Shown here: positions 47,066 through 55,560 of the stretch, one piece after another
Numbering within the stretch: the first letter of the stretch is position 1
How the letters are laid out: every line of letters begins with the position of its first letter
Source: Saprospiraceae bacterium
GTDB lineage: Bacteria > Bacteroidota > Bacteroidia > Chitinophagales > Saprospiraceae
Assembly: GCA_022841345.1 (NCBI GenBank)
Contig: JALHRR010000018.1
Coordinates: 28,040-92,039, forward strand
Reading direction: 5' to 3'
Length of the DNA stretch: 64,000 nt
The notes under the pieces: model-generated
Told to the model about the DNA's origin: nothing
Database searches by the model: none
What the model saw: only the letters and a program-made list of their open reading frames with translations
Program-made: the position numbers and the translations under genes

Positions 47066-47466
47066 AAGGCTGGGTTTTTGGAATGAAACACAGTAAGGCA
47101 ATTTGAGTTCTGAAGAGATTGAAAGGATTGAGGTGGTGAGTGTGAGTATTGTGTATGGAGTTTTGGGAAGATTGATAAGATTGATAGTGTGTGAAGAGTG
47201 TCAGGGGTGTTAGTTATGGGTAAGATTGATGAGATTGAGATGATTGATGGGAAAGATGAGTTTGAGCAGTGAGTAAGTATGTTGAGTAGTGAGAAAATTG
47301 ATGGGATTGATGAGTATTTTGGGAGTGGGAGTATCCAAATAACTGTGTCAACTTCTGTTCATCCAGCCCATAGGAGCTATGGAAGGAGCCCGTAGGGCGA
47401 CTGGAAAACTTAGCAATTTTTGTCAATCTTTTCAATCTACCTCAATCTACCTCAATCTTGAATGTA
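47066..47466. repeat. intergenic GATTGA-rich repeats
   Basis: No gene. A ~65-base unit (ATTGAAAGGATTGAGGTGGTGAG to AGATTGATAAGATTGATAG) lies at 47118-47186 and recurs at 47853-47925 and 47977-48036. The rest is full of GATTGA/GATTGAT words on the plus strand, with CAATCTACCTCAATC words near 47440. Confidence 0.6.
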
Positions 47467-47838
47467 TTAATTCCCCGATAATTTTTTTCGCATCGATGAG
47501 AGGATTTTCATTAACTCAATACATTCTTTGTGAATAACTTCAATTGATACCAGGGGCACAATTCCAGAAGCTTTTAGTAGATCCAGCCACATTTCTGTTT
47601 CATCGGCTTCTTCTACTACGATTGATAATTTGCTGAAGAATTCAGCTTTTGAACGTGCTCTTAATGCAGCCCGATAATTGGCATACATTGAAGTTCCTGA
47701 CTTTGTAATTTGATAATTGATGACTCTTCCCCTTGAGCTTTCAGGAATTTATTCCGACAAAGAAAGTATTGATAAAGAAAAAGCTCTCAACCTCTCCCTC
47801 ACGCTGATCTTATATTCAAGCCAGTTCAGATTTTCCAT
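47467..47838 (-). pseudogene. four-helix-bundle (23S rRNA IVP-type) protein gene with an in-frame stop
   Basis: From the ATG at 47838 one reading frame codes for MENLNWLEYKISVRERLRAF and goes on in the same frame to IPESSRGRVINYQITKSGTS, MYANYRAALRARSKAEF and SIVVEEADETEMWLDLL, ending at 47467: 123 codons, the normal length of this family. Codon 30 (47749-47751) is TAA, where relatives usually have Lys before IPESSRG, so a single A-to-T change would explain it. The downstream 73 codons could restart at an internal ATG (47688). The family is small, helical and spread with repeats in Bacteroidota; its function is unclear. Confidence 0.8.
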
Positions 47839-48169
47839 GCTGTACCTTTTTTTGATTGAAAGGATTGAGGTGGTGAGTGTGAATATTGTGTGGGGGTTTC
47901 GGGAAGATTGATGGGATTGATGGTGTGAGTGGTGTGTATTGTGAAATGAGTACGGGTGAGATTGATAAGATTGATCGGATTGAGGTGGTGAGTGTGAGTA
48001 TTGTGTATGGAGTTTTGGGAAGATTGATAGGATTGGTCTAGGATAACAATCTGTTCCATCTTCCTCAATCTTCATCAATCTCCAATCAATCTTTTGTCAA
48101 TCTACCTCAATCTATCTCAATCTTTTTCAATCTCATTCAATCTTCAATCAATCTTTAATCAATCTTTCT
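47839..48169. repeat. GATTGAGGTGG repeats and CAATCTT tract
   Basis: No gene. Two more copies of the 65-base unit (47853-47925, 47977-48036) are followed at ~48045-48170 by a tract of CAATCT words (TCAATCTACCTCAATC and variants) reaching to the stop of the TonB receptor gene. Confidence 0.65.
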
Positions 48170-50632
48170 TCAATTAGAACTAAACTTCACCCCAACAAAC
48201 AAAGTCTGCGGACGCCCCGGACCATATACATAATCAGAATCGCGAATAGCTCCTTTGTCAAAATCCTTCTGATAGCTATTGAAAATATTCTGAATTCCTC
48301 CAAAAATCTGAAAAGTGGTACTTCTTGCAATTTCAATGTCATAAGACAATTTAATATTGCATTCCAGGAATTGTCTGGTATTAGTCAGTTCAGTATAAGT
48401 GATCAAGGTGCTTGAAGGCTCATCAGGGAAAAGCACCGGCCCGGTGACATGTGGCATATGCATACTTCCTGTATATACTCCTGAAAAACTTACAGATAAA
48501 TCGGGCATTGGTATCCATGTAAGCGCCCAGAATCCGTACAAATTAGGTGTTTTCAAAATTCTGCTTGTGGAAAGTGCTGTAAGGTCCGGTCTTTCATTTT
48601 GGGTTTGTTCATCTGGCTCCCAAATGATTTCAGGATTTTTATAAATGGCTTGTTGCCATGTCATACCGAGTTGAAGATTCAGTTTTCTGGATGCTGCAAT
48701 TCGCGCTTCAAAATTTGCTCCGCTGACAATTGCTCCATCACCATTTCTTTTGGTCAAAACTGTTACTCCCGAAGGCAATTCAACTGGATTTGCATTTATA
48801 AATGGATTGAACAAATTAGTATAAAATCCTTCTACAATAAAGCTTGTCTGCCATCTTCCCATGAAAGTCGTATAGTCAGCCGAAAGTGTGTAGCTATCAG
48901 ATCGCTCCACTTTCAGCTCATCTGTCAATACAGTGAATCGTGCAGCACCACCTACTGTTTCAATATGCAAATCTTCATCAAATGCCTGCGGAGCGCGGTA
49001 TCCCTGAGCATAACCGGCTCTGATTCTCAAATCTTCACTCAGATTATATAGTACACTAATTCTGGGAACAGGAACCAAAAGCCCCACTTCATTGATGAAT
49101 TTGTCAGTGCCGAGTTCATAATTTCCGTCGATATTCACTTTGTCCAGCCTTGCTCCGACAAGCACGGTCAATGGCTCCACCGGATGATAAGTCAATTGTG
49201 CAAAACTTCCCAGTACACCTACTCTCTGCGAAATAAGCCGCTCATATCCGGGAATATTATCCTTCGTAAAACTTGACTGATACTCTGCTCCCAGAGCCAA
49301 ATTCCAGTGATGATTAAATTCTTTTCTGTATTGTACACCGGCAACAGTGGAAAGATCTGATGCTTCCCCATATGCATTTTGAGCAATGTCAAATGCCTCC
49401 AAAGCGGCGAAGTCTTCTTCATTTTGAGCTCCCGTAACAAACAGATTGTTGTCGATGATATGCTTATAAGCTGCTGCTCCACCGCCTCCGTAATATGATG
49501 CTCGATCAGTTTGCTGAGCTGAAGCATACACACTCATTGAATGGCTCATGTCCGGGGATTTGTATTCAAATGTCAGCCCGGCTCCCAGTATTTTATGATC
49601 TAATTGTTCTGTGATGTCACTGAAATGGGGTGCCAGATCGAAGCCATTTCCGCCTCTTCTGAATTCATTGATATTGTAAATATTAAATCCCAGCCTTTTG
49701 CGGTCAGAAAACTTGTAGAAAGCATCAGCTCCAAAAGTGGTATTGTTCATTTTTGTGAGTTCAGAATAACCGTCATCATTGGCGTCAAAATAATCCCTTT
49801 TTCTGTTCATGGCATACAAATTCATTCCGGCCTTGAGATCTTCACTGACTATACTTCCGTTGACAGAATAGCTCTGATCGGGCACTCTGTAATCCACAAA
49901 TCCCAGATTGCTTGAAAATTCAAAACTGTTGATTATAGGGTCCTTTGTGATGATATTGATGGTACCTGCAATCGCATTACCGCCATATAGTACTGATCCG
50001 GCTCCGCGAATGACTTCCACCCGCTCGATCATATTTGCAGGAATTTGCTCAAGACCATATACTCCCGCCAATGCCGAAAACACCGGTCGGCTATTGATCA
50101 AAATCTGTGAATAAGCACCGTCCAGTCCATTCATCCTGACCTGGGTGAATCCGCAGTTTTGACAATTGGTTTCCAATCGAAGTCCGGGAGTAAAGTTCAA
50201 ACCTTCAGACAGACTGAGACTCTGTGTATTATTGAATAGGCGATTATCAATTACATGTACGACAACGGGAGCTTTGTGAATGGGAATTTCATTTCGGGTG
50301 GCAGAGACAACTACTTCGTTCAGGCCTATCAGATCTTCTGTCATGTTCATGTCGAGAACCAGTATTTTGCCAGCTTCAACAGTGATGGATTTTTCTGCAG
50401 TACGATAACCTATTTGTGAAAACACAATTCTGTAAGTACCGGCAGCAATGCCTTTGAGGTTATAATTACCGGCCTCATCGCTCAGGGTACCTTTAGTAGT
50501 TCCCAGGAGGGTAACACTAACACTCTCCATTGGAGAATCATCATATACGATAGTTCCTGAAATGGATCCTTCCTGTGCTGATAGAGTGAAAGAAAATGAT
50601 AGAAATATAAAGTAATAAAGTAGTTGTTTCAT
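48170..50632 (-). CDS. TonB-dependent receptor under apparent DtxR-type control
   Basis: 820 residues from the ATG at 50632 (MKQLLYYFIFLSFSFTLSAQ, a signal peptide). Then a carboxypeptidase-D-like domain (GSISGTIVYDDSPMESVSV), a plug domain with VVVSATRNEIPIHKAPV, an unusual ETNCQNCGFTQVRMNGLDG stretch with two cysteines, and GAGSVLYGGNAIAGTINIIT, then a barrel ending FVGVKFSSN. It resembles BtuB/FepA-like receptors for metal or metal-chelate ligands. It is divergent from a DtxR-type metal regulator across 173 bases containing an ATTAG-N6-CTAAT palindrome, so iron- or manganese-dependent repression is likely (inference). Confidence 0.92.
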   Translation of the reverse strand: MKQLLYYFIFLSFSFTLSAQEGSISGTIVYDDSPMESVSVTLLGTTKGTLSDEAGNYNLKGIAAGTYRIVFSQIGYRTAEKSITVEAGKILVLDMNMTEDLIGLNEVVVSATRNEIPIHKAPVVVHVIDNRLFNNTQSLSLSEGLNFTPGLRLETNCQNCGFTQVRMNGLDGAYSQILINSRPVFSALAGVYGLEQIPANMIERVEVIRGAGSVLYGGNAIAGTINIITKDPIINSFEFSSNLGFVDYRVPDQSYSVNGSIVSEDLKAGMNLYAMNRKRDYFDANDDGYSELTKMNNTTFGADAFYKFSDRKRLGFNIYNINEFRRGGNGFDLAPHFSDITEQLDHKILGAGLTFEYKSPDMSHSMSVYASAQQTDRASYYGGGGAAAYKHIIDNNLFVTGAQNEEDFAALEAFDIAQNAYGEASDLSTVAGVQYRKEFNHHWNLALGAEYQSSFTKDNIPGYERLISQRVGVLGSFAQLTYHPVEPLTVLVGARLDKVNIDGNYELGTDKFINEVGLLVPVPRISVLYNLSEDLRIRAGYAQGYRAPQAFDEDLHIETVGGAARFTVLTDELKVERSDSYTLSADYTTFMGRWQTSFIVEGFYTNLFNPFINANPVELPSGVTVLTKRNGDGAIVSGANFEARIAASRKLNLQLGMTWQQAIYKNPEIIWEPDEQTQNERPDLTALSTSRILKTPNLYGFWALTWIPMPDLSVSFSGVYTGSMHMPHVTGPVLFPDEPSSTLITYTELTNTRQFLECNIKLSYDIEIARSTTFQIFGGIQNIFNSYQKDFDKGAIRDSDYVYGPGRPQTLFVGVKFSSN

Positions 50633-50666
50633 CGGGACAAAGTCTTTTATCATGCATGCGATGTTG

Positions 50667-50694
50667 CAAAAGTATATAAAATTTGATTAGCCAA
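50667..50694 (-). promoter_or_regulatory. promoter of the TonB receptor
   Basis: The plus strand has CAAAAGTA at 50667-50674 (TACTTTTG on the minus strand) and CAA at 50692-50694 (TTG), 17 bases apart, ahead of the ATG at 50632. Confidence 0.6.
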
Positions 50695-50702
50695 GTAAAA
50701 TA

Positions 50703-50718
50703 ATTAGGCTTATCTAAT
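50703..50718. promoter_or_regulatory. DtxR-type operator candidate
   Basis: ATTAGGCTTATCTAAT: perfect ATTAG/CTAAT arms with a 6-base centre. DtxR/IdeR boxes have TTAGG...CCTAA arms, so the left half fits well. It sits just upstream of the receptor -33 and over the -33 zone of the regulator promoter. Confidence 0.55.
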
Positions 50719-50738
50719 AATTATTTTTCCAAATTGTT

Positions 50739-50746
50739 TATTTTTG
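50739..50746 (+). promoter_or_regulatory. -7 element (TATTTTTG) of the DtxR-type gene
   Basis: Exact TAnnTTTG match 60 bases ahead of the ATG at 50806. The operator candidate occupies its expected -33 region. Confidence 0.5.
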
Positions 50747-50805
50747 GCTGATCAAAGGACAGAATTTGTGTTCTGTAACTGATAATCAGTAAAATATCAT
50801 CATTC

Positions 50806-51468
50806 ATGAACAGTGCCAGCGAAGAGAATTATTTAAAAGCCATTTACAAATTCATGTATGATGGCAATGAACTGGTTGGAACCGGTGCATTAGCTGAAAT
50901 GCTGGGAGTTCAGAGTGCCTCTGTGACGGATATGTTGCGCAGATTATCCGAAAAAGGCCTGGTTCGATACACTAAAAGCAGAGGCAGTTCACTGACAGAG
51001 GAAGGCATGCAAACGGCGTTGTCTATCATCAGAAAACACCGGCTTTGGGAAGTTTTTCTTGTGGAGAAACTGGGTTTTGGCTGGGACGAAGTTCATCAGT
51101 TGGCGGAACAACTGGAACATGTCAAATCAGATATCCTCACTGAACGCCTGGATATTTTTTTGGGGAATCCATCCTTTGATCCACATGGAGATCCGATTCC
51201 CGACAAGGAAGGCAAACTTCCACAAAAGCAGACACTTCCCCTCATTGCTGCAACCATTGGTCAGCGATACAAAATCTCCAGATTAGGGGACACCTCCACA
51301 GAATTCCTGCAATATCTGGACAAGTCCGGCCTATTGATAGGCTCTTTCATTCAGATGATTCAGCAAGAACCATTCGATCAATCAGTAACTATAGAGCTAC
51401 AATCCGGTAAAATCATTCACCTTTCCAGTCAGGTGGCGGAGTTGTTGGTGGTGGAGAAGATGGAGTGA
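50806..51468 (+). CDS. DtxR/MntR-family metal-dependent transcriptional regulator
   Basis: 220 residues, three-domain DtxR type. N-terminal winged helix (SASEENYLKAIYKF, ALAEMLGVQSASVTDMLRRLSEKGLV), the dimerisation and metal-binding domain with RKHRLWEVFLVEKLGF, DEVHQLAEQLEHV and the NPSFDPHGDPIP signature, and a C-terminal FeoA/SH3-like domain (~150-218). Such proteins repress uptake genes when loaded with Fe(II) or Mn(II). The divergent TonB receptor is the probable target; the gene may also regulate itself through the shared palindrome. Confidence 0.93.
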   Translation: MNSASEENYLKAIYKFMYDGNELVGTGALAEMLGVQSASVTDMLRRLSEKGLVRYTKSRGSSLTEEGMQTALSIIRKHRLWEVFLVEKLGFGWDEVHQLAEQLEHVKSDILTERLDIFLGNPSFDPHGDPIPDKEGKLPQKQTLPLIAATIGQRYKISRLGDTSTEFLQYLDKSGLLIGSFIQMIQQEPFDQSVTIELQSGKIIHLSSQVAELLVVEKME

Positions 51469-51511
51469 GGGGGGAATATTATACGTGAACCAATTGTATT
51501 CAACAAATGGT

Positions 51512-51519
51512 TATATTTG
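51512..51519 (+). promoter_or_regulatory. -7 element (TATATTTG) of the HicBA operon
   Basis: Exact TAnnTTTG match 17 bases ahead of the ATG at 51537. It rules out the earlier ATG at 51507 as the start. Confidence 0.6.
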
Positions 51520-51536
51520 TTCAAACTACTGTATCA

Positions 51537-51740
51537 ATGGAGGAAATTATTTTTAATATATGTGAATCACCTGAGGGTGGCTATGAAGCAGAGGCTCTTG
51601 GTCATAGTATATTTACTGAGGCTGACGACTGGGAAATGTTAAAAGTAAATATAATTGAAGCAGTATCCTGCCATTTTGATGACGAAAAGAAAAGAGTAGT
51701 AAGAATGCATTTTGTAAAAGACGAGCTTATCGCAGTATGA
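51537..51740 (+). CDS. HicB-like antitoxin
   Basis: 67 residues from the ATG at 51537 (MEEIIFNICESPEGGYEAEA); the in-frame ATG at 51507 lies upstream of the promoter box. The ESPEGGYEAEALGHSIFTEAD core is the partial RNase-H-like fold of short HicB proteins, the kind sometimes misannotated as a 2-oxoisovalerate dehydrogenase subunit. There is no separate DNA-binding tail. The stop overlaps the toxin start by four bases (ATGA at 51737-51740), as usual for toxin-antitoxin pairs. Antitoxin-first order. Confidence 0.85.
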   Translation: MEEIIFNICESPEGGYEAEALGHSIFTEADDWEMLKVNIIEAVSCHFDDEKKRVVRMHFVKDELIAV

Positions 51741-51985
51741 AAGTTCCCGGAGATGAGTCTGCAAACACTTTAATTGCTAAACTATCAAAAGTCGGATACA
51801 AAATTACCAGACAAAAAGGAAGCCATATCACTTTAACGAGAGTTTCTGAGGGCATTCAACATCATGTAACAATCCCTGATCATAACCCATTAAGAATAGG
51901 CACTTTGTCTAATATTCTGAAAAGCGTAGCCAAAAACTTAAATGTTTCAAAAAATGAATTGTTAGAAATGATGAATTTGAAATAA
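51737..51985 (+). CDS. HicA-like mRNA interferase toxin
   Basis: 82 residues, double-stranded-RNA-binding-like fold. The catalytic His lies in QKGSHITLTR, followed by HHVTIPDHNPLRIGTLSNIL, the standard HicA end. It cleaves mRNA when free of HicB. The frame overlaps the antitoxin by ATGA, so translation is coupled. The pair sits directly downstream of the DtxR-type gene with its own promoter. Confidence 0.88.
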   Translation: MKVPGDESANTLIAKLSKVGYKITRQKGSHITLTRVSEGIQHHVTIPDHNPLRIGTLSNILKSVAKNLNVSKNELLEMMNLK

Positions 51986-52092
51986 AATCCAGCTTCAGGA
52001 ACTGTAAAAATGTAGATGCTAAGTCCTGATTTTAAAGGATTATATTCAAGAAAAATAAATGAAGACTATAGCTTGATTTATGCAACACCCCA

Positions 52093-52680
52093 ATGGTCAA
52101 TAAATATTTCATCAATATTTCCTGCATTTTTTTTCTCATCCTTTCAGGGTGCCAATCTCCAAAATTTCAAATAATTGAGCATTCGCTTGAAGGAAACCAA
52201 AAAATCACAATAAAAGTACCGGATAGAAAAAGTGACTTTTTATTGTTAATAGAACCGCAGCTAGAATATAGTCCTACGCTAGGGGTTACGCATGCTGATT
52301 ACGAGGTTTATTATTTTCATGGGATTTCTACATACAAATTGGATTCAATGCACATTAGCATCGATTGTTATTATTCTAAAAATGGAGCAAACTATTACCT
52401 TTGCGCTCCGGATTTTAATGACTCCCGTCATGATTATGCCACTTTTCACGTTTTTGAAAATCAAATTCTGGAAAACGGATGCTACTGTGAATACATCGAA
52501 ATATACCAAAACTCAAACAGACACAAATTCGTAGAAATCCTGTATAATGATAATTTTTATTTTAAAAAAACTGTCGGCATAATAAAGAATTCAATAATGA
52601 ATTCAGCTGATCGAATAAAAATTAAAGAGTACTTAAAAAGAATAGAGGTCAGCTGGACAATTGATAAAACAGACCAATAA
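52093..52680 (+). CDS. lipoprotein of unknown function
   Basis: 195 residues. The lipobox LSGC is at residues ~17-20 (FFLILSGCQSPKF), so it is probably a lipoprotein. The rest is polar, Tyr-rich and without a recognised domain. Its stop overlaps the next start by one base (TAATG), so the two genes are coupled. Confidence 0.65.
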   Translation: MVNKYFINISCIFFLILSGCQSPKFQIIEHSLEGNQKITIKVPDRKSDFLLLIEPQLEYSPTLGVTHADYEVYYFHGISTYKLDSMHISIDCYYSKNGANYYLCAPDFNDSRHDYATFHVFENQILENGCYCEYIEIYQNSNRHKFVEILYNDNFYFKKTVGIIKNSIMNSADRIKIKEYLKRIEVSWTIDKTDQ

Positions 52681-52874
52681 TGGCACAAAAGAATTTTCTA
52701 ATCTTGTTGATGCTCACCTTCGCTTTTGGCCTCCTTTTAGGATGTAAGGATAAATGCATTACCAGCTCAGAATGTGGAATAAAATTGCACCCAACTGATT
52801 CTATTAAATGCCTTTTCATTGATACCATAATGATTTACAAAAACTCGATGTCTTTATGGCTGTTTCAAATCTGA
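52680..52874 (+). CDS. short lipoprotein apparently truncated by an intergenic repeat
   Basis: 64 residues. Signal and lipobox LLLGC (~18-22), then a Cys-containing stretch (KDKCITSSECGIKLH). The last codons read into ATGGCTGTTTCAAATCTGATCCCCAAAGC, which belongs to the dispersed repeat family, so the native 3' end seems to have been replaced. Function unknown. Confidence 0.5.
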   Translation: MAQKNFLILLMLTFAFGLLLGCKDKCITSSECGIKLHPTDSIKCLFIDTIMIYKNSMSLWLFQI

Positions 52875-53000
52875 TCCCCAAAGCTTTGGGGACTGAAATC
52901 TGAAATCTGAAAGCTGAAACCTGAAATCATCAGGCCCCGCCGTGCTATCACTATCGAAGGGCAACCCTCATCTTGGGGGACTGAAAAATTCCAGTGTATT
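52858..53000. repeat. intergenic repeat with CCCCAAAGCTTTGGGG
   Basis: GGCTGTTTCAAATCTGATCCCCAAAGCTTTGGGGACTGAAATCTGAAATC-type sequence, then GGCCCCGCCGTGCTATC, as in the 19.1-19.4 kb copy. It begins inside the preceding ORF. Confidence 0.7.
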
Positions 53001-53028
53001 ATTCATCACTTAACTAACCACATCCCCC

Positions 53029-53565
53029 TCAATACTTCAGCACCCTCACCTTAGCCTCATGCCCCGCAGCCCGCTGCACTATAATAATATTCCCATATTC
53101 CGATTCTGCCCATTCCGTGAATTGATCGTTTTCTCCGAGATAATTTGCCAGATGCGGAGTGGAATTGGAGTGCCCCACAACCATTATAGTCCTGTTTGTT
53201 ATTGATTTCAGCTGATTGGAAAACGCTTCCAATTTTGCAGGATCATATGTATTGGCTCGTTTGCGTTGAATTTCCATCAAAGGAGCAATCGTCTGACGGG
53301 TTCGCTTGTAATCTGAAGTATAAAATTCATCAATCTGCCATTCTCCGAATAGCTCCGCCAGCTTCAGGGCTCTGATTCTACCCGCTGAAGAAAGGTCGGG
53401 ATCTTTTGGATCATTAGTATCTTTTTCCGCATGCCGAACCAAAATATATGTGCTAATACCCCTTTCCCTGCCTGAAAAAGATATAGATGTTGTGCAGGAA
53501 TTCAGTAAAAATATACCGCATAGCAATATGCAAAAAGACAATAACTGATTGGTAGTTCGGATCAT
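53029..53565 (-). CDS. histidine-phosphatase-family lipoprotein
   Basis: 178 residues. Lipobox LLNSC (Cys24). The catalytic motif LVRHAEK (RHG-type, His ~45) and the second catalytic His in VVGHSNSTPHLANYLGE identify the histidine phosphatase (phosphoglycerate-mutase-like) superfamily; the intermediate YTSDYKRTRQTIAPL element is conserved. As a lipoprotein it is expected at the periplasmic face or cell surface. The substrate is unknown. Monocistronic. Confidence 0.88.
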   Translation of the reverse strand: MIRTTNQLLSFCILLCGIFLLNSCTTSISFSGRERGISTYILVRHAEKDTNDPKDPDLSSAGRIRALKLAELFGEWQIDEFYTSDYKRTRQTIAPLMEIQRKRANTYDPAKLEAFSNQLKSITNRTIMVVGHSNSTPHLANYLGENDQFTEWAESEYGNIIIVQRAAGHEAKVRVLKY

Positions 53566-53627
53566 TTTACAGATAAGTTTTGTTAAAGAAGCTGTTCTTT
53601 TGACAAAGAAACATACTTTTATTCTTC

Positions 53628-53647
53628 CAAAGCTGTTGATAGCTTTG
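53628..53647 (+). promoter_or_regulatory. inverted repeat overlapping the flippase -7 box
   Basis: CAAAGCT-GTTGAT-AGCTTTG is a perfect 7-bp inverted repeat. Its right arm is part of TAGCTTTG (53640-53647), a TAnnTTTG element 52 bases ahead of the flippase ATG at 53700, so it may serve as an operator. Confidence 0.45.
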
Positions 53648-53699
53648 AAATTTTTACCCGAAGGAATAATCCTTTGAGTACGCCGAACCCTTCTATCAT

Positions 53700-55199
53700 A
53701 TGTCCATAAAAAAACTGGCAGGGCAAACAGCAGTATATGGTTTGAGTTCCATCATTGGAAGAATGCTGTATTTTTTCCTGACACCGCTTTATACCCGCGT
53801 TTTTGACAAGAGTGACTATGGAGTCATGACCGACTTGTTTGCGTTTATAGGCATACTTTTTATTTTCTATACTTACAGGATGGAGACGGCATACTTCAGA
53901 TATGCTTCAGATCATGAATCCCTTCGGGGGAAGACATTTGATACTGCTATTTTATCTGTAGGAGTTCCGGCTATGCTTTGGAGCGTGCTTATTTTCCTTG
54001 GAGCAGATAGTATTGCAGAGTGGTTCCGATATCCGGAATATGCCTATATCATTCAAATCTGTGCAGGAATTCTCTTTCTGGATGCATTGGCCGAACTGCC
54101 ACTATCACGACTTCGCCTCGAAGGAAATGCCATGCGCTTTGCCACGATAAAATTGATTTCCATTGCAGTAAATATTGCGCTGAATTTATTTTTCCTTCTG
54201 TTATGTCCTTATTGGCTGGGGGATGATGCTGCAGCGAGAGGCTGGGGCTGGCTGTACAATCCGGAAATTGGTATCGGTTATATCTTTATTGCCAATCTCT
54301 TTGCCAGTTTGCTGACTGTAGTGCTGCTTTCCCCGATGTGGCTCAAACTCAAATTTGATTTTGACCGAATACTTATGCTCCGTATGTTTCGATATGCGCT
54401 GCCTCTTATCATCGTTGGTTTTTCATTTGTCATCAATGAAATGTTTGACAGGAAAATTATGATATGGCTCTTATCCGGAACTGAAGAAGAAAATAAATCA
54501 GTACTGGGATCGTATGGAGCAGCATATAAGCTGACCATGATTCTGGCCTTATTTACCCAGGCATTCCGCTACGGCGCCGAACCTTTTTTCTTTCAGAAAA
54601 AAAATGCCGAAAATGCAAAGGAACTGTATGCCGACGTAACAAAATATTACTTCATTTTTGGCCTGACCGGTTGTCTGTTCACATTGCTATTCCTGGATTT
54701 ATTCAAGTACATTCTGGATGAATCTTACTGGATGGCATTGGGAGTTATTCCTTTATTGCTATTAGCAAACCTCTTAAATGGCCTCTACTACAATGTCTCC
54801 ATCTGGTACAGACTGACTGACAAAACAATGACCGGGGCCTGGATAGGTCTTACGGGAGCTGCGATAACAATTGCACTAAATATATGGTGGCTGCCCATTT
54901 TCGGATATTGGGGAGCAGCTATTGCTACTTTGATTTGCTATGGAGCGATGTTGATTATTTGTTATCTGCTTGGACAAAAACACTATAAAGTCCCATATGA
55001 TCTGAAGGTCATTGGCATGTATTTTCTGAGTGGAAGCATTATATATGGAATCTCAGTCTATCTGCATCAATGGCTGCAACTCAATCTAGTTCTCACACTT
55101 TTGATAAATGCCGTTTTATTTTCTGGATTTATTCTGTTTGTGCTGAGACAGGAATCTGCACTGATGGGGTTGGTGAAGAAGATTAGAGGACGTGTTTAA
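53700..55199 (+). CDS. polysaccharide flippase (MATE/MOP, Wzx-like)
   Basis: 499 residues with about 12-14 membrane helices. The N-terminal SIKKLAGQTAVYGLSSIIGRMLYFFLTPLYTRVF segment, seen here as its first helix pair, is typical of oligosaccharide flippases of the MOP superfamily that move lipid-linked sugar units across the inner membrane. Charged residues inside the helices (for example the conserved Glu in FVINEMFDRK) are as expected. No glycosyltransferase or polymerase genes adjoin it; the sugar genes at 6.5-10 kb may serve the same pathway (inference). Confidence 0.88.
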   Translation: MSIKKLAGQTAVYGLSSIIGRMLYFFLTPLYTRVFDKSDYGVMTDLFAFIGILFIFYTYRMETAYFRYASDHESLRGKTFDTAILSVGVPAMLWSVLIFLGADSIAEWFRYPEYAYIIQICAGILFLDALAELPLSRLRLEGNAMRFATIKLISIAVNIALNLFFLLLCPYWLGDDAAARGWGWLYNPEIGIGYIFIANLFASLLTVVLLSPMWLKLKFDFDRILMLRMFRYALPLIIVGFSFVINEMFDRKIMIWLLSGTEEENKSVLGSYGAAYKLTMILALFTQAFRYGAEPFFFQKKNAENAKELYADVTKYYFIFGLTGCLFTLLFLDLFKYILDESYWMALGVIPLLLLANLLNGLYYNVSIWYRLTDKTMTGAWIGLTGAAITIALNIWWLPIFGYWGAAIATLICYGAMLIICYLLGQKHYKVPYDLKVIGMYFLSGSIIYGISVYLHQWLQLNLVLTLLINAVLFSGFILFVLRQESALMGLVKKIRGRV

Positions 55200-55560
55200 C
55201 AGCCGCTTCTAGCTACTAGCTGCTAGCTTCTGGCTGAACAGCCGGAGTGTGGGGTGCAAGTGTGGGTGTGCACCCTGTACACGCCTTTCACTTTGGGATG
55301 GAAAAGATAACAGCCTGAAAGAAGCTACAAGGTACAAGGGAACAGCCTGGAAGAAGTTATTGACTTTTTTACCATTTGTGTGTAAGGTGCAAGTGTGAAT
55401 GTGAACCCTATCCCTGCCTTTTCCCTTTTGAAAGCAACGGCAATAAGATATGCCCCGACTTCTTTACGCATCCCATTTGTTAAAATCCAAAATTATTTTT
55501 AAAATAAATTATAGAATTCATAAAATATTCTTCTATTTTAAGGTCTTAAATTCACAACAA
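55200..55560. repeat. intergenic with short imperfect duplications
   Basis: No gene before the ATG at 55561. AGCTACTAGCTGCTAGCTTCT is near-palindromic (~55208). GGTGCAAGTGTGGGTGTGCACCCTGTAC (~55254) is echoed by GGTGCAAGTGTGAATGTGAACCCTATC (~55387), and AACAGCCTGAAAGAAGCTAC by AACAGCCTGGAAGAAGTTAT. Confidence 0.45.

Noticed and set aside
47214..47435. 73-codon minus-strand ORF rich in Ser/His/Gln
   Set aside because: Composed of translated GATTGAT/CAATC repeats; not a gene.
47749..48078. 109-codon minus-strand ORF
   Set aside because: Its first part is translated repeat; only the last 30 codons are the real start of the broken four-helix-bundle gene.
48045..48175. CRISPR-like alternation of CAATCT words
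   Set aside because: No constant repeat length or unique spacers; it is a degenerate simple repeat and no cas gene is near.
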